In this document: one piece after another, positions 55,499-64,000 of the stretch
Layout of the letters: each line of letters starts with the position of its first letter
How positions within the stretch are numbered: the first letter of the stretch is position 1
Source: Sva-07 sp963747375
GTDB lineage: Bacteria > Actinomycetota > Acidimicrobiia > Acidimicrobiales > Ilumatobacteraceae
DNA: 64,000 nt
Reading direction: 5' to 3'
Assembly (NCBI GenBank): GCA_963747375.1
Contig: CAVVFL010000022.1
Span: 434,001 to 498,000 of the forward strand
The notes under the pieces: generated by a model
What the model saw: only the letters and a program-made list of their open reading frames with translations
Told to the model about the DNA's origin: nothing
Databases searched by the model: none
Made by a program: the position numbers and the translations under genes

Positions 55499-56534
55499 AT
55501 GACGTTGGATCCTCCCGAGACGACCGTGATCACCGGAGCCGGCGGCTGGCTCGGCACCGGGCTCGTCGCCGCGCTCGACGCCGGACAGTGGGCACGACCC
55601 GGTCGCCTGCGACTCCTCGTTCACGATCCGGACCGACGACGTCCGGTCGCATCGTCGGATCGCGTCGACGTCGTCGTCGGCGACGTGACGGTCCCCGCCG
55701 ACGTGGAGCGTCTCTTCGACGGCGTGAGCGGGGTCGTCGACGTGATCCACACCGCCGGCGTCATCCACCCGACCACCATGTCGCAGTTCGACGCGGTCAA
55801 TCACCGTGGCACCGAACACATCGCCCGCGCGGCAGAGCGTCACGGCGTGCGACGCATGGTGCACGTGTCGTCGAACAGCCCGTTCGGCACGAACCCCTCC
55901 CGATCCGACACGTTCCGCAACGACGAGCCGTATCAGCCCGTACCTGGGCTACGGCAGCTCGAAGATGGACGGCGAACTGCGCATCCTCGAGGCCGCCGAG
56001 CGAGGCCTCGACGTCGTGATCGTGCGACCCCCGTGGTTCTACGGGCCGCACCAGCCCGCCCGCCAGACGACGTTCTTCACGCTCGTGCGCACCGGTCAAT
56101 TCCCGGTGCTCGGCGACGGAGGTCAACGGCGATCGATGGTGTTCGTCGACAACCTGGTGCAGGGCATCGTCCGCGCCGAACTCACCCCGACCGAACCCGG
56201 CCTCGGCTAGTGGATCGCCGACGCTCGGCCGTACACCGTGCGCGAGATCGTCGAGACCGTCGGCCGAGCGATGCGTGACGAGGGCTTCGAGGTGAAGCCC
56301 AATCGGCTCCGGCTTCCCGACATCGCCGGCACCGTCGCCGAACGCATCGATCGCACGCTGCAGCGCTCGGGTCGCTACAACCAGCAACTGCACGTACTCG
56401 GCGAGATGAACAAGACCATCGCCGTCGACATCTCCGCTGCCCGGCGCGACCTCGGCTACGAGCCCGAGGTCGAGCTGTACGACGGCATGCGCCGCAGCAT
56501 CCGCTGGTGCCTCGACCAGGGCATCGAGCTGTGA
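55499..56534 (+). CDS. NAD-dependent epimerase/dehydratase (frameshift and in-frame TAG)
   Basis: About 344 aa. Extended SDR: TVITGAGGWLGTGLVAAL, HTAGVIHPTTMSQFDAVNHR, VHVSSNSPFG, and after a +1 shift near 55932 the YxxxK in YLGYGSSKMDGELRIL, then VIVRPPWFYGPHQPARQTTF and VFVDNLVQGIVRA. A TAG at 56208-56210 falls in frame in LGxWIADARPYTVREIV where Tyr is expected; the sequence continues to 56534 without further damage. Probably one substituted base or a real nonsense allele. It would modify a nucleotide sugar or a sterol-like alcohol. Confidence 0.82.
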
Positions 56535-57584
56535 GCCTCGTTCTCGTCACCGGTGGGAGTGGCTACTTCGGCTCGTTGCTCGTCGATCGCCTGCGTGTCG
56601 CCGGGCACCGCGTGCGGGTCTTCGACCTCAACGACGCAACCGATCGGCCCGCCGACGTGGAGTTCGTGCGCCGGCGACATCCGCGATCGCGCGGCGGTCC
56701 GCGACGCAGTCGATGGCGTCGACGTCGTGCTTGAACAACGTGGCGCAGGTGCCGCTCGCCACGGACCTCGACCTCCTGCGCACGGTCAACGTCGACGGCA
56801 CTCGGCTGCTGCTCGATGCCAGCATCGATGCCGGCGTCGGCAAGGTGATCCACACCTCGTCGAGCGCGGTCTTCGGCGTGCCCGACACGAACCCGGTCCT
56901 GCCCTCGACCGTGCCGGCTCCGATGGAGGCCTACGGACTACGCCAAGCTCGCCGCCGAATGGGCGTGCCTCGACGCTGCCCGTCAGGGGCTCGACGTCTC
57001 GATCGTGCGGCCGCGCACGATCCTCGGCCACGGCCGCCTCGGCATCTTCGGCATCCTGTTCGACTGGATCGCCGACGGGCCGATCCGATCGTGCTCGGCG
57101 ACGGCACCAATCGATACCAGTTCGTGCACTCCGACGACCTCGCCGACGTCTGCCTCCTCGCCGCCGAACACACCGGGCCCGGGCCTGTTCAACGTCGGCA
57201 CCGACCGGTTCGGCACGATGCGCGAGACGCTCGAGGCGCTGTGTCTCCACGCCGGCACCGGGAGCGGTCGTCCGCTCGATTCCCGCCGGCCCCGCCGGCC
57301 TCGCGATGCACCTCAGCGCCACGCTCGGGATCACGCCGTTCGCCCCGTACCACTGGCTGATGTACTCCAAGTCGATGTGGTTCGACATCGAACACCTCCG
57401 TGAGCAGCTCGGCTGGACGCCGACGTGGTCGACCGACGAGATGTTCGCCGAGAGCTACGACTGGTTCGTCGAGCACCGGGCACAGGCGACCGACACCGAA
57501 GCATCGCATCACCGCCGCACCGCCAAGCAGGGTGCGCTCCAGGGGCTCAAGCGCATGTCGGGCCTTCTGCCGCGAGCTCGGTGA
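56531..57584 (+). CDS. NAD-dependent epimerase/dehydratase (several frameshifts)
   Basis: About 348 aa. GTG at 56531 overlaps the previous stop as GTGA. Extended SDR: LVTGGSGYFGSLLVDRL, VDVVLNNVAQVPLA-like region, TSSSAVFGVPDTNPVLP, AYGYAKLAAEWACLDAAR restored across a shift, VRPRTILGHGRLGIFGILF, VLGDGTNRYQFVHSDDLADV, and C terminus MWFDIEHLREQLGWTPTWS. Shifts near 56668, 56733, 56938, 57088, 57180 and 57272. Paralogous to its neighbour. Predicted nucleotide-sugar epimerase; product unknown. Confidence 0.75.
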
Positions 57585-60500
57585 TCGACGTCGACATGTC
57601 GTGGATCAGACGCCACTCCACGTGGGTCTCGGTCATCGTCCTCGGACTGCTCGCCTATGTGCCGGCGTTGACGGCCGCGCCCGGGCGCATGCCGTCGGAC
57701 TCGAAGCTCTACATCTATCTCGACCCCGGCCGCTTCCTCGTCCGACACGACCACGACGATGGATCCCCGGCAGTTCGCCGGGTGGGTTCCTCATCAACAC
57801 ATCGCCTATCTCTGGCCGACGGGTCCGTGGTTCTGGCTGTTCGAACAACTCGGCGTGCCCGACTGGATCGCCCATCGCCTGTGGATCGGCACGCTCCTCG
57901 TCGCCGCCGGCCTCGGCGTGCGGTGGATGTCACGCGTGATCGGGCTCGCTCCACTCGCAGCCCTCGTCGCCGCGCTGGTCTACCAGCTGTCGCCCTACGT
58001 GCTCCCGTACATCTCGCGCACCTCGGTGCTCCTGCTCCCCTGGGCAGGCCTCGGATGGATCGTCGGGTGCACGGCGTTGGCGGCCACTCGGGGCCGCTGG
58101 CGGTACCCGGCCGCAATCGCACTCATCGTGCTGACGGTCGGTGCGGTGAACGCGACCGCGCTGGCGATGATCATCCCGGCGCCCGCACTCTGGCTGATCC
58201 ACGCGGCGTGGCGGCGCGACATCACGTGGATGCGTGCAGTGACGACCTCGGCCAAGGTGGCGCTGCTGTCGACGATGGTGTCGCTGTGGTGGATCGTGAT
58301 GCTGATGATCCAGGGGCGCTACGGCGCCGACGTGCTGGCGTACTCCGAATCGCTCGAGTCCGTCTCGTTCACGTCGACGTCGACCGAGGTGGTCAGCGGG
58401 CTCGGCTACTGGCTGTTCTACATCCGCGACTCCTTCGCCGCCGACCACGACGGCGGCGCTCGACTACCTCGCATCGATCAAGATCATCGCGATCGGCGTC
58501 GCACTCCTCGCCTGCTGCCTCGTCGGGATCGTGACCACCAGGTGGGCCCACCGTCGCTACGCGGCACTGCTCATCGGCGTCGGCACGATCCTCGCCGTGG
58601 GCGTCCACCCGATCGACGACCCGTCACCGGTGATGTCGGTGCTCCTCGGCGACGGCGAGGGTGGGCTCGCGCTCGCCCTGCGCAGCAGCACCCGGGCGGT
58701 GCCCGTGCTCGTCCTCGGCCTCGCACTCGGCGCCGCGATGGGAGTCGGCGCGTTGCGGGGAGTCCGGTTGTCCGTTCCGTTCACCGATCGACGCGTCCGC
58801 GCCGACGGTGTGCTCGCCGTGGTCGTTGCGATCCTTGCGGTCGCGAACCTTCCCGCCTTGCGCACCGGCGGTTTCGTCGACCCGGCGCTCGAGCGGGACG
58901 CCGATCCGCCGGCGAGTTGGATCGACGCGGCGGCCCACCTCGACGGCCTCCCCGACGGCTACCGGGTGCTGCAGGTGCCGGGAACCGAATTCGGCGCGTA
59001 CCGATGGGGCTACACGGTCGACCAACCGCTGCCGGCACTGACCGAGCGACCACTCGTCACCCGCGACCTGCTTCCGCTCGGGAGCGCCCCGGCGATGGAT
59101 CTCGTCTTCGCACTCGACGATCGTTTCCAGGAGGGCACCCTCGACGTCGCGAGCGTGGCGCCGGTGGCACGACTGCTGGGTGTCGACACGGTCTGGGTCA
59201 CCGGCGATGTCGCCTTCGACCGCTTCCGTCTCGCCCGACCGGAGATCGTCGACGACCTCCTGACGTCGCCGGCCGCCGCCGACGCCGGGCTGGAGCCGCC
59301 CGTGCGGTTCGGTGAACCGACCACGATGCAGCCCGACCGGCCGATGGTCGACGAGCAGTCGATCGGCGACGATCGCGTCGGGACGCCGATCGCGCCGGTG
59401 ACGCTCGTCCCGATCAGCGACCCGGTGCCCACCGTGCGGGTCAAGACCGACGAGATCGTCCTGTCGGGCGACGGCGCCGGCATCGTCGACGCCGCCGCCG
59501 CCGGCATCATCGACGGGACCGAACTGATCCGGTACAGCGCGTCGATCGACGACGGCCTGGTCGATGCGTTGCGGGCGGCGTCCCGCTTGGTCGTCACCGA
59601 CACGAATCGCGACCGCGCCCACCACTGGCGCAGTTCCCAGGACGTCACGGGGTTCACCGAATCCGGTGGCGCCGGGTCGGACGTGCTCCGCTTCGAGGGC
59701 GCCGATCAACGGCTTCCGGTCTTCGACACCGCCGACGCCGCTACGCAGACGGTCTCGGTGCAGTCCGGACCGGTCACCGCCACCGCATCCGCGTACGGCG
59801 AGCCGTTCGCCTACCTTCCCGAGCACCGCCCGGTGATGGCGATCGACGGCGATCACGCCACGAGCTGGACGGTCGCCGACCGCGCACCGGCGATCGGCGA
59901 GTACATCGTGCTGAGTTCGGACGCCGGAATCGACCACGTCACCCTGCGACAGCCCGATGCCGCCGACGGCGACCGCACGATCACATCGATCGACCTCGGC
60001 ATCGACGATCGACCCGCGCAACGGGTGCAGCTCGATGCGACGTCGCTGGAGGGTGCAGGGCAACGCATCGACATCGAACCGACCGACGGCCCCACCGAGG
60101 TCACCATCACGATCACCTCGACGAATGACCCCCAGCCGCCGATCGGCGCCGCCGTGAAAGGTGTCGGCTTCACCGAGATCGACCTCGGCCTGGGGCCCAC
60201 CACCGAGTTCATCCGACCACCGGTCGACGCGCTCGAGCAAGGCCGCAGACGCACCCGACACGCCCATCAGCCTGTTGTTCACGCGTCTGCGGACCGATCC
60301 CACCGACCGCTGGCGTGACGACCCGGAACCGACCATGCGGCGTCGGTTCGAGCTGGCCCGCCCCATCGACGTCGACACCGAGGTGACGCTGCGGCTCGAT
60401 CAGCGCGCCGATGGCGAACTGCTGGCGGAACTGCTCGGCGAGAACGCCAGCGACGACGGCCACCTCACCGGCGTGCCCGCCGCTCGTGGAGCAGCCGCCG

Positions 60501-61813
60501 TCGACGGCGACCCGGCAACGAGTTGGATCACCCCATTCGGCGAACCGACCGGTCACCGCCTGACGCTGCACGGCCCGTCGACTGGCAGGTCGACCGCCAC
60601 GTCGCTGAGCGTCGCCCAGCCCGAGGGCGACTTCTCCCCCGTCGTCGAGGTCAGCATCACCGACGGCGACGGAACGTTGACCGTGCCGATCGACCCGGCC
60701 TCCGCCGGCGTCATCGAGCTCCCGCGCCCCGTCACCCTCGACGAACTCACCATCGAGATCACTGCCGTCGATCCCCGCACCACCGTCGATCGCCGGTTCG
60801 GTGAACCCGTCGTGCTGCCCGCCGCCATCTCCGAGATCCAGTTCGACGGGGCCTCACCCGGGGTCCGGCCGGTCGACACGCTCACGGCCGAGTGCCGCTC
60901 CGACCTTCTCGAACTCGACGGCCGAGGGGTCGACATCTCGTTCTCCACGAGCATCGACGCGCTCCTCGCCGGCCAACCCGTCGTCGCCGTCCCCTGCGAT
61001 CCCGTCGAGCGCCTGGCGGTCGGAGAGCACCAGCTGGTCGGGGCCGACTCGGCGACCACCGGGCTCGCCGTCGACCGGGTCCGCCTGACCGAAGGTGGAC
61101 CCGACGCTGCCTCCGGGCTGGTCACTCCCGTCGAGGTGACCGAATCGAGGACTCGCCGGGTCATCGACGTGCCGCCGTGTCCCACCGGATGCTGGCTGGT
61201 CGTCGGTGAGGGATACAACACCGGGTGGTCGGCCTCGACCGACGACGGATCGCTCGGCGCGCCGACGCTGGTCGACGGGAATGCGAACGGCTGGTATCTC
61301 GAGCCGTCGACGACACCGACGACCGTCACCGTGACGTGGACTGCGCAACGTCCGTTGAACATCGCATTCGTCCTCTCGGCACTCGGCGCGTTGCTCGCGA
61401 TCGCCCTCGTGGCGCTCGATCGCCGACGCGCCGACGACGCCGACGACGTCGCCCGGGCACCCCGGCTCGCGACACTGGCGGATCAGCCGACCAGGCGGAT
61501 CGCGCTCGCCACGGTCGGCGCCGGCGTCGTCGCGGCCGCATTGTTCATCGGGTGGGCGTGGGCGCTCGTTGCGCTGCTGCTCGGCGTGCCCACCGTCGTC
61601 CTGCGCCGCAATCGACTGCTGGCGGCGATCGGAACCGCGTTGGTGCTGGGTGTGAGCGCCGTGGTGATCGTCGTCGTTCGCACCGATCGACCCTTCCCGG
61701 GCGCCGGATGGCCGATCAGGTTCGAGTGGCTCCACGGGTGGACGCTGCTCGGCGTGGTGCTGCTCACCGTGTCGACCTTGTTCGCCACCGATGCGAGGCG
61801 CCGGTCGAGGTGA
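57581..61813 (+). CDS. aftD: AftD-like alpha-(1->3)-arabinofuranosyltransferase (three frameshifts)
   Basis: About 1,410 aa, the size of mycobacterial AftD. GTG at 57581 overlaps the upstream stop. The N-terminal GT-C membrane part (DUF3367) has DSKLYIYLDPGRFL, GWVPHQHIAYLWPTGPWFW and YQLSPYVLPYISRTSVLLLP with about ten helices. A long extracytoplasmic region follows with discoidin-like (F5/8C) modules recognised by DGDHATSWTV and DGDPATSWITPFGEP. The C terminus returns to membrane helices (LNIAFVLSALGALLAIALVA). Shifts of +1 near 57740, 58460 and 60240. AftD adds arabinofuranose in arabinogalactan and lipoarabinomannan; in this lineage the glycan is unknown, so the acceptor is inferred. Confidence 0.82.
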
Positions 61814-62964
61814 CCGGCGTTTCACCGGACACGGCGTCACTGGCGCCGAGGGGCGAGTACCACCCGGCCCTCGACGGTCTTCGTGCCGTGGCGGTGATCG
61901 CCGTGGTGCTCTTCCACGCCGGAGCGACCTCGGAACTCACGGGTGTTGCACCGGGCGGGTTCATCGGCGTCTCGGTGTTCTTCACCCTCTCCGGTTATCT
62001 GGTCACCACGCTGCTCTTGCGCCAGATCGACCAGCCGGCGGGGCTCGACCTCGGACGGTTCTGGACTCGCCGTCTGAAACGCCTCGCTCCGGCATCGCTC
62101 GTCGTCGTCCTCGCCACGGTGGTGCTCTCGAGCCGATTCTGGACGGGGATGGCCACGTCCGACGCCCTCGCCGGCGCGTTCGGCTACACCAACTGGCACG
62201 TCATCTGGAACGGGCAGGATGCGCTGCTGCGCACCATCGTGGGCCCCCTCGGACCGTTCTGGTCGCTGGGCATCGAGGAGCAGTTCTACCTGGTGCTGGT
62301 GATCGCCATGGTCGCCGTGGTACGCACCGCTCGACCCATCCGAACCCTCACGATCCTCGCGGCATGCGGCTGGTCGGCCTCGCTGGCGTTCCAGCTGCTG
62401 GCCGACTGGCCGCAGTACCAGCTGGAGTTCAGCACCATCACACGTGCGTCGGAGCTGATCGCCGGCACCGCGTTGGCGCTGCTGCTGTTCACCCGGCCCG
62501 AGCTCGTGGGCCGCCTGTCGTCGCTGCTGCGACCCGTGGGGATCGCAGCGATGAGTGTCGTCGTACTCCTGGCGGCCACGACGGACTACGACCCACCGTG
62601 GTTGCTGCACGGCGGGTACGGCGCGATGTCACTCGTGAACGCCGCGCTCGTGATGTCACTCTTGGCCCCCGGCCCGCTCACCCGAGTGCTCGCGTGGGCG
62701 CCGGCCGTCGCCGTCGGCCGACTGAGCTACTCGTGGTATCTCGTGCACTGGCCGATCATCCTGATCCTGACCCCCGACCGCACCGGTCTGGAATCGTGGG
62801 CGCTGCTGACCCTCAAGGTGGTTGCCTCACTGGCCGTCGCCGTGATCCTCCATCGAGTGGTGGAACAGCCGTTGCGACGCGCTGAGGTCGCCCAGCGGAC
62901 CGTGGTCGCCACGTGGGCCGCCGCCTCCCTCCTGGTCGTCGTCGCCGCCTTCACCCTCCTCTGA
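61810..62964 (+). CDS. OafA-type membrane O-acyltransferase
   Basis: 384 aa, unbroken; GTG overlaps the AftD-like stop as GTGA. Acyltransferase-3 family: EYHPALDGLRAVAVIAV, catalytic His in VLFHAG, FIGVSVFFTLSGYLVTTL, RLKRLAPASLVVV, GPFWSLGIEEQFYLVL, SYSWYLVHWPIILI. About ten membrane helices and no SGNH domain, unlike the paralogue at 24-26 kb. Its coupling to the arabinosyltransferase suggests it acylates the same surface glycan. Confidence 0.92.
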   Translation: MTGVSPDTASLAPRGEYHPALDGLRAVAVIAVVLFHAGATSELTGVAPGGFIGVSVFFTLSGYLVTTLLLRQIDQPAGLDLGRFWTRRLKRLAPASLVVVLATVVLSSRFWTGMATSDALAGAFGYTNWHVIWNGQDALLRTIVGPLGPFWSLGIEEQFYLVLVIAMVAVVRTARPIRTLTILAACGWSASLAFQLLADWPQYQLEFSTITRASELIAGTALALLLFTRPELVGRLSSLLRPVGIAAMSVVVLLAATTDYDPPWLLHGGYGAMSLVNAALVMSLLAPGPLTRVLAWAPAVAVGRLSYSWYLVHWPIILILTPDRTGLESWALLTLKVVASLAVAVILHRVVEQPLRRAEVAQRTVVATWAAASLLVVVAAFTLL

Positions 62965-62987
62965 CCCTCCGAGCCCGAACAACCTGC

Positions 62988-63033
62988 GAGCGATGAGCGA
63001 GCGGCCGGTATCCGGTCCCTTCGCTCATCGCTC
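62988..63033. terminator. Perfect 13-bp inverted repeat between convergent genes
   Basis: GAGCGATGAGCGA and TCGCTCATCGCTC flank a 20-base loop that itself contains GCCGG/CCGGT. It sits between the acyltransferase stop and the convergent gene's stop. There is no T-tract. The arm resembles the GTGAGCGA repeats at 35.5 kb. Confidence 0.6.
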
Positions 63034-63048
63034 CGGGTGTGCTGACGG

Positions 63049-64000
63049 TCAGAGTTGCTCGGTGAGGTCGAGGCACAGGGCCGACGGGGCGCCGTCGATC
63101 GCGGCGGGTTCGATCGCCGAGAGTTCGACCGGCAGGAGCACGACCGCGTCGCCGACACGGGCTCGATACTCACGCGTGACGTTGTCCAGGACGACCTCGT
63201 AGTCCGTTGGCGTCGCGACCTCGACCGGTTGCTCGAACGTCACCGCTCCCGTCGAATCGAGCACTCGGAGCGCGGTCACCCCATCGGACTCGACGAGTTC
63301 GAGTGTCCACCCCGAACCGGCCGCGAGCACGACCGAGCCGTCCAGCTGCTCGATCGTGCCGCTCGCCCGACGGGTTCCACCGCGGTCGATGGCCAACCAG
63401 TGGCCCTGTTCGGCCATGTAGACGCCTTGGCACCGAGGATCGAGCGCCACGATGCCGTCGCGGGGCACGCCGACACCGGCCACCAGCCCGATGAGCGACG
63501 GCGCCGGTGCGCCGAACAGCGCGTCGTCGATGTCGTAGCGGAGCTGCGTGAAGCCGACGGTCTTGTACTCGTTCGTCCAGGTGGCCAGCGACGCATTCAC
63601 CCACAGACCCCACACGACGAGCAGCACCCCGACGACCTTCGCCACTCGCTGCCACGGCACGGCGAGCACCACCCAGATCCCGATGGCGCCCGCCACGATC
63701 AGCGGCGGCAGCATGTCGATCAGGTACCGGTTGGCGATGAACCCGATCATGAACGTCGGCACTGCGCCGGCCACCGATGCCGCGACCAGCAGCAGCCACG
63801 TCCGACTCCGATGACGGAGCATCCAGACGACGCCCACCACGGCGAGCACCACCAGCAGCGTGGCGCTGACGGGCAGCGACGACGCCGGCGTGATCGACTC
63901 GGCCGGATAACTCCCCCGGTCGACCGCCAACGGCCCGAATCTGATGCCGGGCACCAGCCGTTCGAACCTGATGCCGTCGGGTCGCAGGTACTGCACCAGT
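63049..64000 (-). CDS. Membrane protein, C-terminal part (possibly a GT-C glycosyltransferase)
   Basis: The open frame continues past the right edge, so the start is outside the window. The visible 316 residues hold four membrane helices (SATLLVVLAVVGVVWML, TWLLLVAASVAGAVPTFMIG, LIVAGAIGIWVVLAVPWQR, VVGVLLVVWGLWVNASL), with ANRYLIDMLPPLIVAG between, then a beta-rich soluble domain of about 170 residues with no recognised motif. The helix pattern is that of the C-terminal half of polytopic glycosyltransferases, fitting the neighbourhood. Converges with the acyltransferase gene. Confidence 0.6.
   Translation of the reverse strand, partial: LVQYLRPDGIRFERLVPGIRFGPLAVDRGSYPAESITPASSLPVSATLLVVLAVVGVVWMLRHRSRTWLLLVAASVAGAVPTFMIGFIANRYLIDMLPPLIVAGAIGIWVVLAVPWQRVAKVVGVLLVVWGLWVNASLATWTNEYKTVGFTQLRYDIDDALFGAPAPSLIGLVAGVGVPRDGIVALDPRCQGVYMAEQGHWLAIDRGGTRRASGTIEQLDGSVVLAAGSGWTLELVESDGVTALRVLDSTGAVTFEQPVEVATPTDYEVVLDNVTREYRARVGDAVVLLPVELSAIEPAAIDGAPSALCLDLTEQL

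Noticed and set aside
1..64000. CRISPR arrays, prophage or insertion sequences
   Set aside because: No spaced direct-repeat array, transposase, integrase or phage structural gene was found; the only tandem repeats are the coding heptads and the short G-rich unit.

Overview
The window is high-GC DNA dense with genes, packed in short operons with many ATGA/GTGA overlaps and frequent GTG starts. Gene content points to a high-GC Actinobacteriota chromosome, most likely class Acidimicrobiia (Ilumatobacter-like). The grounds are pgsA-gcvH-FHA-MerR synteny like mycobacterial Rv1822-Rv1828, a DUF222/HNH gene, an AftD-like protein, and many candidate leaderless promoters (TANNNT 5-10 nt before the start). 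The taxon is inferred, not proven.

A caution governs the whole annotation. About 30 frameshifts interrupt otherwise intact conserved genes, including ispH and pgsA. Nearly all of those I could place are a net +1 base in coding direction. They cluster at 30.0-33.0 kb and 56.6-57.3 kb and look like uncorrected single-base insertions in the assembly. I therefore give whole genes with the approximate shift positions.

Layout. 0-5 kb: housekeeping (MerR, FHA, gcvH, pgsA on minus; HIT, SRAP, cNMP-binding protein, phosphoesterase). 4-10 kb: a DUF2817 hydrolase, a CPVCNK membrane protein behind a CsoR-like operator, a possible ferritin-like protein, a phytanoyl-CoA dioxygenase relative, a secreted HEFSH protease, a histidine phosphatase. 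10-15.2 kb: a papain-like protease fused to a degenerate alpha/beta-hydrolase domain, coupled to a cyclase/NTPase/TPR giant, with a divergent glycine-repeat protein. 15.7-23.9 kb: tRNA-Pro, DUF222/HNH protein, der with a DUF512 radical SAM protein, divergent ispH, small proteins, acyl-CoA dehydrogenase. 24-28.7 kb: OafA-like acyltransferase, SirB1-like protein, acyl-CoA ligase, VOC protein.

28.9-35.5 kb is a spermidine/putrescine-type ABC transporter (potADBC order) followed by GlpQ-like and gamma-glutamyltransferase-like genes. 35.7-51.5 kb looks like a catabolic region for N-containing heterocycles: flavin monooxygenase and divergent cytosine-deaminase-like amidohydrolase, SDR, NitT/TauT/ThiY-type ABC transporter, creatininase-family hydrolase coupled to an N-carbamoyl/allantoate amidohydrolase and a VOC protein, PYROXD2-like oxidoreductase, a three-subunit xanthine-dehydrogenase-type molybdoenzyme and a purine-PRT-like protein. 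A site-2 protease lies within it.

51.6-64 kb is cell-envelope glycan synthesis: PIG-V-like mannosyltransferase, polyprenol-phosphate mannosyltransferase, GMC oxidoreductase, two NAD-dependent epimerases, a very large AftD-like arabinofuranosyltransferase, an acyltransferase and a truncated membrane protein. The run from 55.5 to 63.0 kb is chained by GTGA overlaps.
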